Below, piece by piece: positions 1-7,232 of a stretch of 18,522 nt of DNA; position 1 is the stretch's first letter; each line of letters begins with the position of its first letter. The position numbers and the translations under genes were made by a program. The notes below the pieces were generated by a model. It was not told where the DNA came from. It saw only the letters and a program-made list of their open reading frames with translations, and did not search any database. This stretch comes from Bog-877 sp049518775. Its GTDB lineage: Bacteria; Chloroflexota; Dormibacteria; Aeolococcales; Bog-877. The stretch covers positions 1 through 18,522 of the forward strand of contig JBEKRL010000046.1 of NCBI GenBank assembly GCA_049518775.1, written 5' to 3'.

Positions 1-526
1 TTCCGGCTCTGGTGTCGGTGATGCGCTGTGGGGTCAGCGGCACGTAGTCTCCGCCGGAGTCTCCACTGGGCAGGAAGTAGCCCTGCAGGTCGACGACCAC
101 ATCCACGTCGCCGTTGCTGTTGTATAGCGTCACCTCGCCACCGGTGCCCACCGGGACAATAGCCAGGTTCGCGACCGTGTCACCAGGCCCCCAGTTGAGG
201 TTGGAGGACAGTGGTAGAACCTCTCCGGTGGGATAGACGGTCAGGAAGCTGGGAGCGGTGGTGTCGGTGGCGGTAACGTTGATGGCCACAGCGGTGGCGG
301 TGGCGGGAACTTCCGCGATGCCGACCACCTGGAGGTTCAGGCTGGCATTAGCTCCCAGGGTCTCGCCGTCGGCACGCGTGTCCAGCAGGCGCACTGGCGA
401 AAGTGACACGTAGGTGTCGCCCGTCGCAGTGGCCTGCACCGTCAGCGGAGCAAGGTGCCCCAGGGTAAGGGCGAGCAGCGATAGGCAGATCCCGGCGGTA
501 GCGGCGGGCCATCGGACGCCTCTCAC
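1..526 (-). CDS. Secreted repeat protein with DVVVDLQGYF / DTRAG motifs (5' part only)
   Basis: This minus-strand reading frame is open from a GTG at 524-526 to the left edge, so only about 175 N-terminal residues are seen. A short basic start is followed by a hydrophobic stretch (ICLSLLALTLGHLAPL), which looks like a signal peptide. Then comes YVSLSPVRLLDTRAD near residues 40-53, a beta-rich stretch (VAINVTATDTTAPSFLTVYP), then VTLYNSNGDVDVVVDLQGYF, and a second YVPLTPQRITDTRAG at the edge. The spaced DTR and VDVVVDxxGYF motifs are typical of repeated surface domains in actinobacterial and related secreted proteins; their exact role is not established. The repeat period here is about 120 residues. 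The start is uncertain: a GGGAGG lies directly against this GTG, and another in-frame GTG occurs at 569-571. Confidence 0.75.
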   Translation of the reverse strand, partial: MRGVRWPAATAGICLSLLALTLGHLAPLTVQATATGDTYVSLSPVRLLDTRADGETLGANASLNLQVVGIAEVPATATAVAINVTATDTTAPSFLTVYPTGEVLPLSSNLNWGPGDTVANLAIVPVGTGGEVTLYNSNGDVDVVVDLQGYFLPSGDSGGDYVPLTPQRITDTRAG

Positions 527-1089
527 CCTCCCAGGGAAGCAGGCGGTCCCGGAATACGGATGCCGCGTCACTGGGCTGCGACTGGGCAGCGATCAAAGAG
601 TCAGGTCAGGCTCAGACCGCTCGACCGGGCAAGGTCTGCCCAGATCCGTCGGGGCGCCCATGCGCCCTCCGTTCGGGAGTCAGCCAGGGAAAGGCACAGG
701 TCCGGGAGGGCGGCAGCGCTGGTCAGGGGCTGGTCGGCCCGGTTGGGCCGTCGCTTTCGCGGCCGCGGGGCCCAGTCTTCCGGGGTACCTGTGCAGTTCA
801 GAACGCTGCGCCGAGGCAGCCGCGCGCCGACCTGAGGACCTGCTCTTGGATTGACGGTAGCGGCCCGCTCCTCGACCCGATCCACCCGTCTGCAGCCCCA
901 GGGTCATTCCCTGTCTCCCGCACTCGGCGGCCCTCCTCCCGTGACTCGCGTCAACAGCCGATGTGGGAGGTACAGCTAGTGCACCGGTCCAGGAATGACC
1001 TTCCGGGTGCAGGGAGGGAGGGCCTCCACGGCAGTCTTCGCGCGCCCCCACAGGTCAAGAGCGAGGGGCAACCACCCCACCGGGCAACG
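527..1089. other. Intergenic region with no convincing gene
   Basis: This gap lies between the starts and ends of two minus-strand genes and should hold the promoter of the left-edge secreted protein. The open frames here on both strands are Arg/Pro/Gly-rich and match no family I know. One visible structure is an inverted repeat, GGTCATTCC at 903-911 and GGAATGACC at 992-1000. The left arm also sits in a small hairpin of its own (CAGGG/CCCTG around 900-914). I see no terminator with a T tract and no clear -35/-10 pair. Confidence 0.5.
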
Positions 1090-2112
1090 CTACCCGATCT
1101 GGAGGTAGCTGCGCGCCGTCTGGTAGGTGAGCGGACTGCCGTCGATGCTCCAGGCGAGAGTCGCGGGTCCGGGCTCGGCTCCGGACGGCACCTCGATGGA
1201 CATGGCGAACGTCTCGCTTCCGCCGAAGGGGATCGGCCTGGCGGCGGCGCAGTTCAGTCGGTACGAGTGGAAGGTGCCGGCGATCCCCTCGAACTCCTCG
1301 TGATAGGTGGGGCAGGGGTCGAGCGTCATGGTCGGGTTCGGCGTCCACGGGGATATCGCAGCGGAGCTGTGTTCCATCGGCGTGTTCTTGAGCGTCACCA
1401 GGAAATGCAGGTCCTCTCCGGGCGATGCGCTTGATGGGGCCTCGAGGCTGGCCTGAGTCGAGGCCGCATAGCCCATGGTGCTTCCGCTCGTCGAAACCCC
1501 GTACAGCTCCGAGAAGTAGCTCTCATGGGCGACGGGGCAGGGCGCTCCCCAGCCGGCGGCTGGTCCGGGCTGCACCATCACGGTTCCCAGGCCGTTCCCA
1601 AAGTCGACCCGCACCTGGTCGACGTGCGGGAGCACGCACGAGTTGACATCGATCTCGCCGCTGGCGATGGTGAAGAACGGTGGCTGAGCCGCTGCCGCTC
1701 CGGGGGCGAGATAGACAATGTCGCCGCTGTACGGAGCGCCCTTGGGGATCGCCAGCGGTTCGCTGCCCAGGTAGAAGGAGACATCCGGGGATGGCCCGAC
1801 AAAGCACGGTGTAGGGCCGATGTCGCTGACGTCGATCTCCCACGAGGTGACGTCCTTGGGCCCAGCTCCCACGTAGGAAGGGTTGGCCACATGCACGCTG
1901 ACGGCGAGGTCCGACGCTGTGCAGGCGGCCACGCCGGCGACCGTGAACGCCCGGGCCTGACCGCTCGCTGGGGCGTCCAGCCAGGGTACCGCCGCCGCCC
2001 CCCTGGCAGCGGATGCGGCGCTGGGCGCTCCGGTCTGCGCGCCGGTGGCACCACAGGCCGCCAATGCACAGCAGACCACGAAGAGAGCGGCGGGCCGCTC
2101 GCCACGATTCAC
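1090..2112 (-). CDS. Putative lipoprotein, DUF4232-like domain plus second beta domain
   Basis: The 340-residue product begins with a basic N-terminus and a hydrophobic stretch ending in the lipobox LAAC at residues 17-20. Cys20 would be lipidated and the protein anchored outside the membrane. A Ser/Ala/Gly-rich linker follows. Residues about 56-205 have the layout of a DUF4232-type domain: ACTASDL near 63, a beta-rich stretch, PCFVGPSPDVSFYL near 102-115, and later conserved cysteines (SCVLP at 158, PCPV at 191). Residues about 220-340 form a second Ig-like segment with its own Cys pair (PCP at 266, NCA at 287). The start is a GTG at 2110-2112 without a good Shine-Dalgarno. DUF4232 proteins are common predicted lipoproteins of unknown function in actinobacteria. 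The DUF assignment rests on Cys and motif spacing only. Confidence 0.75.
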   Translation of the reverse strand: MNRGERPAALFVVCCALAACGATGAQTGAPSAASAARGAAAVPWLDAPASGQARAFTVAGVAACTASDLAVSVHVANPSYVGAGPKDVTSWEIDVSDIGPTPCFVGPSPDVSFYLGSEPLAIPKGAPYSGDIVYLAPGAAAAQPPFFTIASGEIDVNSCVLPHVDQVRVDFGNGLGTVMVQPGPAAGWGAPCPVAHESYFSELYGVSTSGSTMGYAASTQASLEAPSSASPGEDLHFLVTLKNTPMEHSSAAISPWTPNPTMTLDPCPTYHEEFEGIAGTFHSYRLNCAAARPIPFGGSETFAMSIEVPSGAEPGPATLAWSIDGSPLTYQTARSYLQIG

Positions 2113-2270
2113 TCGCCAATGCTACGCGCGTCGATGGTTCGAGGTTCCCCGTTCTTCCGGCGTGGCGCAGTCGCCGACCCTTCTACGGGGTGTTGGAAGC
2201 GGCTGGTCGGTCGGGGGGGCCGCCTGTCCAGCCCAGAGGGGGTCAGCGGCGAGGTGCTGGAGAGTCTTGG

Positions 2271-3375
2271 ATGCGTGACGCTACCTCCCGCCTGGTGACG
2301 ATGCTGGGGGTGATCAGCCCCGAGGAACTGATCCCGGCCAACCACCCGATCTGCAGGATCAAGCCGCTGGCCGAGGCGGCGTTGCGGGGTCTGGAGCCGA
2401 CCTTCGAGGACATGTACGCCCAGATTGGCCGTCCCTCGGTCCCGCCGGAGCCCCTGCTCAAGAGCTACCTGCTGATGGCCCGGTACTCGATTCGGAGCTA
2501 ACGGCAGTTCTGCGAGCGGCTCCGGTACGACCTGTTGTTCAAGTGGTTCCTGGACCTCACCGTGGAGCATGAGCCGTTCGACCACTCCAGCTTCGCCAAG
2601 AATCGCAGGCGGCTTTTGGAGCAACAGATGAGCCGGCAATTCTTCGAGGCGGTGGCACGGCAAGCTCGGCGGCGGCACCTGCTCCGCTCGCGGCACTTCA
2701 CGGTGGATGGCGCCCTGCTGGAGTCGTGGGCCTCGATGAAGAGCCTACCGCCTTGCTCCGATGAGGACAAGCGGGGCGCTAGCTCTGGCTCCGGTCCCAG
2801 CAATCCTGACATCGACTTCCGGGGCCAGCGCCGGAGCAACGACACTCACCTCTCTGGCACCGATCCCCTCGCCCGGACGGCTCGCAAGGGACAGGCCAAA
2901 GAGACGCGATTTTGCCTCACCGGCCACGTCCTGCGAGAGAACCGGCACGGGCTGGCGGTGGACGTGGAACTCACCCCGGCTACCGAGACCAGCTAGCGGG
3001 ACGCGGCCCTGGTGATGTTGCGGCGAATGCGCCAGCGGGTGCATCGACACCGCTGCACCCTGGGCGCGGACAAAGGCTACGACCTCCGCGACTTCATCTC
3101 CTCCTGCCAGGAGCTCCGTGTCGCGCCCCGCATTGCCCGCAAGCACAGCGACTGGGGCAGCACCGCCCTCGCCAAGGTCGCCCAGACCCCTGGGTACCAG
3201 GTCAGCCAACGGAAACGCAAGCGGGTCGAGGAGATCTTCGGTTGGACCAAGACCGTGGGAGGGGGAAGAAAGCTGCGGTATCTGGGAGTGGAACGGAACC
3301 GGCTTCTGGGCCGAGGTGACGGCGGCGGCCTACAACTTGGTTCGGATGAGCAAGCTGGTGCCGATACCCGCTTGA
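2271..3375 (+). pseudogene. Degenerate IS5-family transposase (two stops, one frameshift)
   Basis: Joining three frames gives one DDE transposase of the IS5 superfamily. The N-terminal part reads SPEELIPANHPI and then YSIRS. An in-frame TAA at 2499-2501 interrupts it where the family usually has Glu, and the same frame resumes with RQFCERLRYDLLFKWFLDL. The first catalytic Asp is in HFTVDGALLESWAS, near 2701-2730. A second stop, TAG at 2994-2996, again falls between Ser and Arg. The frame then continues through LGADKGYD (second Asp) and RVEEIFGW (catalytic Glu). An extra A near 3297 shifts the frame, and the end continues as TGFWAEVTAAAYNLVRMSKLV up to TGA at 3373-3375. ATG 2271 is preferred over ATG 2301 because family members have a short leader before the SPE motif and a GGAG lies upstream. 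I found no convincing terminal inverted repeats or target duplication. Confidence 0.88.
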
Positions 3376-3512
3376 GTTCCGAGAAGGATGGCCGCGAGGG
3401 GCTCCCGCCGCAGTAGGCCCGGGCCACTCTTGGCGGGTCGGAGGACATGACTGCCCTTCACCGGCCCCAACCGACCATCGCCCGGCACCGATCGGCCGAC
3501 TTCGCGCCTAGT

Positions 3513-4451
3513 TCAACACCCCGCTAGATCCGGTCTGGTCGCTCTGGCTCCGCGGCGCCCGTGAAACGGTAGTGCTCGCGCCAGATGAGCTTGTAGACGG
3601 GAATCCATCGGGGAATGTCTCGCAGGCCCGGGAGGAAAGGGGTCGGCGTTGGCCGCGGTGCTGTAGGGAGGTATCTGGTACCAGAGCGTGTACAGCCACA
3701 GCCAGGCCTGTCCCGGATACCGGCCGGTCTCGTTCATCACCCCCCACTGCGTCCCCAGGAGGTGTCGCTGCGCCGCCAACTCGTTCACGTAGTTGCCGTC
3801 GCCCAGGAAGAGCAGGGTTCGGGTGTAGTCGGTCTGGTAGAAACGGCCGTTGGCCGTGAGCAGGGCATCCAACCCCCCGCTGCGGGCGACGGTCAGCAGA
3901 GTCCCCATCAGCGTCCCCACCGGGCCATAGGCAGCCCCGGGAACGACCACCCGGGCCTCCAGTACCCGCGCGTGGCCAACCGCCTTGATGTACCTGTCGA
4001 GCCACACCTGCTGCTGCTGGTTCGTGGCGCCCTCAAAGCGCACCAGGGCCCTCTCCAGGACCGGATGGCCGCCACTGGCCACGCCCAGTGGTGCCAGCAC
4101 GTCGACCACCGCTGCATCCACGGGCTGGTGCACGCCAGCCCAGAGCTGGGGCGCGAGCGGCCCCAGGGTCTGGACCGATCCGGATCCGTTGTTGTACGGA
4201 GGCCCATACGAACTGCTGATCGTGGTTCCCTGGAGTTCTCCGGTCGCGGTGGTCAGAAAGTCGATCGGATCCTGTCTGGCCCAACTCCGGAGCGTCACCG
4301 GTGCCACATCCGGCGAGGAGAGCAGCGTAGCCAGGATCAGCACCACCGCCAACATCACCCCCAGGGCGACGGTGATCTCCTTGACCAGGTCGTACGGTGC
4401 GGTCGGCACCCCCCGGAAGTACTCCGCTTGGTCCCACTTCCGCCGGGTCAT
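3513..4451 (-). CDS. Membrane-anchored partner of cytochrome b, C-terminus frameshifted
   Basis: The reading frame encodes 312 residues. Its start overlaps the stop of the upstream cytochrome b gene by 4 bp (ATGA), so the two are translationally coupled. It has one strong transmembrane segment at about residues 25-45, then a large domain probably outside the membrane, and a Trp/Tyr-rich stretch (AWLWLYTLWYQIPPY) near 249-263. I do not recognise the family. After Pro271 the frame turns into Arg/Ala-rich sequence, while the next frame reads FLPGLRDIPRWIPVYKLIW and ends at TAG 3524-3526. One extra A in the AAAGGGG run at 3636-3642 (plus strand) explains this. The intended product would be about 308 residues. 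It may be a real frameshift mutation, an assembly error or, less likely, +1 recoding. A role beside the cytochrome is inferred from coupling only. Confidence 0.72.
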   Translation of the reverse strand: MTRRKWDQAEYFRGVPTAPYDLVKEITVALGVMLAVVLILATLLSSPDVAPVTLRSWARQDPIDFLTTATGELQGTTISSSYGPPYNNGSGSVQTLGPLAPQLWAGVHQPVDAAVVDVLAPLGVASGGHPVLERALVRFEGATNQQQQVWLDRYIKAVGHARVLEARVVVPGAAYGPVGTLMGTLLTVARSGGLDALLTANGRFYQTDYTRTLLFLGDGNYVNELAAQRHLLGTQWGVMNETGRYPGQAWLWLYTLWYQIPPYSTAANADPFPPGPARHSPMDSRLQAHLARALPFHGRRGARATRPDLAGC

Positions 4452-5272
4452 GATCCCGCCCGCCTCTCAATCGGCTTCACCACTCCGCGCCGCCTCACTT
4501 GAACTACGTGAACCACGATCAGGAGAGTGACCACGATCGGGAAGAGCATCACGTGCAACCCGTACATCTGGCCGAAGTTGAGCACGTTGAAGAAGGCGCC
4601 AACGCCGGTGGCGTTGACCGAGTCCTTGGCGTTCAGGGCAATCCACTGCGAGTCGAAATTCTGCTGAACCAGATAGCCGGTGAAAGCAGTCACCACACTG
4701 ACCAGGAAGACGACCAGCCCGATCATCCACGTGCCCGCGCGGCCCTCTCGCCAGCCAGCGGCGAAGTACTGGCCCCAGAGGTGGAGCACCATGAAGATGA
4801 AGAACATCTGGACGCTCCAGAAGTGGATGCTGTTGACGAAGTGCCCCTGGGGCGAGACCTGCCACCACTGCGGCCCAAAGATGACGAGGACGATGCCGCT
4901 GGCCACCACCCAGACCAATGCCGCGATGGTCACGACTCCGAACACGTACATCCAAGATCCCACGTATGCCGGCTCCCGGTCGGCAAGCAGGTGCTTCAGA
5001 GGCAACTCCCGCACCAGCAGGCGGCTCACCGCGCTTGTCCAGCTCCGCTCCCCCGGCGCCGGCGGCTCCGGCGCCTGATCCCGCGGAGACGGCGGGGGAT
5101 CCAGGTCAAGGTCAGCGACTGGCTCCTGGTAGGCCCGACGGCGGTGCCGGCGACCGGGCAGCGGAAGCACCAGGCCCACGGCGAAGAGTCCGAGCATGAC
5201 CAGGATCAACACCAGATTGGGCAGCGAGATCTGGATGAAGGCCCAGTGCAGGTAGGGTGGTGGCTGATTCAC
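4448..5272 (-). CDS. Cytochrome b6-like N-terminal domain membrane protein
   Basis: This is an integral membrane di-heme cytochrome b of the bc1/b6f N-terminal type. With a GTG start at 5270-5272 (GGAGG seven bases upstream) it has 274 residues. An extra N-terminal helix at about 15-38 and a Pro-rich linker (about 50-78) precede the four-helix core at about 104-258. Heme-ligand candidates are His150 and His164 in helix B (14 apart) and His240 and His255 in helix D (15 apart). A 15-residue helix-D spacing is the known hallmark of cytochrome b6 rather than mitochondrial-type cytochrome b. FTGY near 197-200 is the conserved helix-C motif. No Rieske protein, subunit IV or c-type cytochrome motif is visible nearby. 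The following gene overlaps by 4 bp and is probably an associated subunit. A TTG one codon upstream is an alternative start. Confidence 0.9.
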   Translation of the reverse strand: MNQPPPYLHWAFIQISLPNLVLILVMLGLFAVGLVLPLPGRRHRRRAYQEPVADLDLDPPPSPRDQAPEPPAPGERSWTSAVSRLLVRELPLKHLLADREPAYVGSWMYVFGVVTIAALVWVVASGIVLVIFGPQWWQVSPQGHFVNSIHFWSVQMFFIFMVLHLWGQYFAAGWREGRAGTWMIGLVVFLVSVVTAFTGYLVQQNFDSQWIALNAKDSVNATGVGAFFNVLNFGQMYGLHVMLFPIVVTLLIVVHVVQVRRRGVVKPIERRAGS

Positions 5273-5697
5273 CAAGGCACCTCCCGGCTCCCCCTAAGGC
5301 GAGGCCGCGGCTGTCTCGCGTCGACCGCTTCCGTCAAGGCCCGCTTCGCCGTCCCGAAGCGCTCCACAGGCTGCCACTCCCTCTCAGCCAGTCGGCCGGT
5401 GCCATTGACCGCCCGCATGGGCGGAACCCCTGGGCGATCCTGGCAAACGATAGCATGCAGCCGCCGGGCAGTGAGAGCCCCTGGAACTCCGCTCAACTCG
5501 AGGCGGCGCAGCTCCCGCCGGGCGCAGGGCAGCGACCGGCGTAGGTTCGGCGATGGGGGGAGATCCGACCACGATGGGAGATGAGGCGGGCGCTCGGGCA
5601 CACCGCCCGATCTCCTGCTCATCCCGGGCAGCTGCCCTGCCAGGCACATCGCCGCCAGGCGACTCGACGAAGCGCGGCCGCGGCCAGCCGATGGGCG
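5273..5697. other. Intergenic region upstream of the cytochrome b gene
   Basis: This stretch of about 425 bp separates the luciferase-like gene from the cytochrome b operon, both on the minus strand. Short open frames exist in all phases but their Arg/Pro-rich translations show no domain. It must contain the cytochrome operon promoter unless the operon reads through from upstream. The only clear signal is the GGAGG Shine-Dalgarno just before the GTG at 5272. Confidence 0.5.
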
Positions 5698-6552
5698 TCA
5701 GGCAGGCTGGCACTCGGCCAGTGCCAGCCTGGCCGAGGTCGCATCTCCGGGGACCGCCACCAGCACCCTGATGATGGCGAGGTCTAAGCCGGCGGCCAGC
5801 CGGAGCACCTGGCCGCCAACTGACCCTGGAGCTCCCCACGCCCCCACCGACGAGAGCCGCTCGGGAGGGAGCTCCGCCCCGGCGCTGCGCCACCGCTGGA
5901 GGTCCTCGCTGAAACCCATCCGTTCGAAGTGGCGACGGTAGGCGCTAGGGCCAAGGGCATAGCCCTGGGCGGCCGTCGCCAGCGCCCGCCGAGCACGGTC
6001 GGGGTCGGAGTCGACCGCAGTCCTTATGTACTCGGCGATGACGGGGGCGGCTCGCCCCGTGCTTTCGGCTACCCGCTCCACCTCGGCCCGGGACCAGCGA
6101 ACCTGCTCTGCCGTGCACCAGTTGAGAAGAACGCCGTCGGCAAGCTCCGCCGCCAGCCCCAGCATCCGCGGCCCCAGAGCCGCGACGTAGAGAGGAAGCG
6201 CCGATGGCGTCAGCCGCCGCAGCTCAGCGAGGTACGGGCGCATCTCGGTGGCGGGGTGGGCCAGCCGGCCACTGCCTACGCCGAGGACGAAGGCTCCCCC
6301 GGTCGCCTCCCAGACCCGGCTGGCATGCTCCGCGTAGAACGCGGCCGGCTGGGCGGACGCGGGCACCACCGAGATCCCCGTGGACAATCCCGAAGCGCCG
6401 TTCCAGGCCGTACACCGGTCGAACGTCGCGGCATCCCCGCCCGAGGGGGTCCAGGCCGACCGGTACCCCAGCTGAGCGCCGAACCGCACCGACGCCAGCT
6501 CATCCTCGGGGCTGAGGCCCTGGGCGGGGTCGACGCTGAACCCAAACTCCAC
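5698..6552 (-). CDS. Luciferase-like (LLM class) flavin/F420-dependent oxidoreductase
   Basis: Residues from the GTG at 6550-6552 give 284 amino acids beginning VEFGFSVDP, the usual first beta strand of the luciferase-like TIM barrel. Further signatures are ELASVRFGAQLGYRSAWTP (residues 18-35), ATGGAFVLGVGSG at about 83-95, LPLYVAALGPRMLGLAAELADGVLLNW at about 119-145 and a C-terminal AWGAPGSVGGQVLRLAAGLDLAIIR segment. Members reduce or oxidise small substrates with FMN or coenzyme F420, and the layout resembles the F420-dependent subgroup. The substrate cannot be told. The frame is open upstream to 6684, but that extension is Pro/Arg-rich and lacks the fold, so the GTG was chosen even though its Shine-Dalgarno is weak. 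At 284 residues it is slightly short for the family. A 12-bp perfect hairpin overlaps the last codons. Confidence 0.85.
   Translation of the reverse strand: MEFGFSVDPAQGLSPEDELASVRFGAQLGYRSAWTPSGGDAATFDRCTAWNGASGLSTGISVVPASAQPAAFYAEHASRVWEATGGAFVLGVGSGRLAHPATEMRPYLAELRRLTPSALPLYVAALGPRMLGLAAELADGVLLNWCTAEQVRWSRAEVERVAESTGRAAPVIAEYIRTAVDSDPDRARRALATAAQGYALGPSAYRRHFERMGFSEDLQRWRSAGAELPPERLSSVGAWGAPGSVGGQVLRLAAGLDLAIIRVLVAVPGDATSARLALAECQPA
5703..5731 (-). terminator. Perfect 12-bp stem-loop over the end of the luciferase-like gene
   Basis: CAGGCTGGCACT at 5703-5714 is the exact reverse complement of 5720-5731, with a 5-base loop. It lies in the last ten or so codons and ends two bases before the stop codon at 5698-5700. 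No T tract follows in the minus direction, so it is a strong RNA hairpin that may protect the 3' end or support factor-dependent termination, not a textbook intrinsic terminator. Confidence 0.45.
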
Positions 6553-7232
6553 CCGGCCATTGTCGCCGAGCGGCGGCCCGGCTGCCCCGGGGTCGGGCAG
6601 CCATCGGCCTCGATCGGGAATCTGTCTACCCCCTGCCCTAACGCGAAGAGGTGGAGTTGGTCCCCTCGAGCCAACGGCCCGCACTGGCCCCAGCCAGCCC
6701 GACTCTCACAGCGTGCCCCGGCTGAGAGCCTCAGGAATCCTCAACCGCAAGGCCAACCAGTCGCGGGCCAACCTAACCGGAGTCGGCGACTCGGCCAGCG
6801 ACGCCGTGGGCAGAAGCGCCCACCGGTGGGATTCATCGACCCGCGCCGGGCCGAGGTGCGCTCGCGATCGCGTTGGCCAGCCACCATCTGGCTGGTGGCC
6901 AGTGCCCAGTACTGCATGTTCCTCCCGTGCCGAGGCAAGGCGACCACCACCCGCCTCGGCTCCGGGAATCACCACCCCAGTCGGGCAGGACGCGCTCGTG
7001 GGAGTAGTCGCCGACCGGAGCTGGTGGGCCGGCGGCACGCTCGCCCGCCGACGCGCGCCTGGGACCCCAACGGGACCTGGGCGCCGCCGGGGTGGTTGGC
7101 TGTGGGTTGAGGGCCACCCGACCGACCTTGCAACCTGTCCAGCCGGATGCCCACCCGCAACACCACCTCATCTGCACGCGGCGGCACGTTGGGCGGCTGA
7201 GAGGCTGAGGGCGCCCCCAAATCGGAGCTGGT
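6553..7232. other. Intergenic region between the Pro-rich protein and the luciferase-like gene
   Basis: About 680 bp without a recognisable gene. A minus-strand frame at 6706-7038 and a plus-strand frame across 6560-7255 are open, but their translations are low-complexity and match no family. Visible structures are the 10-bp palindrome CGCGATCGCG at 6863-6872 and, directly after it, a hairpin at 6877-6895 (CCAGCCA / TGGCTGG with a 5-base loop). The promoter of the luciferase-like gene should lie here. Confidence 0.45.

Noticed and set aside
2130..2155. GGTTCGAGG considered as a tRNA T-arm
   Set aside because: No acceptor stem, anticodon arm or D-arm can be folded around it.
2113..3530. Terminal inverted repeats of the decayed IS5-type element
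   Set aside because: Comparison of both flanks by eye gave only weak partial matches, so no element boundary is called.
3615..4502. 295-codon plus-strand open frame
   Set aside because: It is antisense to the cytochrome partner gene, which has a transmembrane segment and translational coupling; no motif is seen on the plus strand.
5929..7110. 393-codon plus-strand open frame
   Set aside because: It is antisense to the luciferase-like gene and the following gap; no domain is recognised and the composition is Arg/Pro/Gly-rich.
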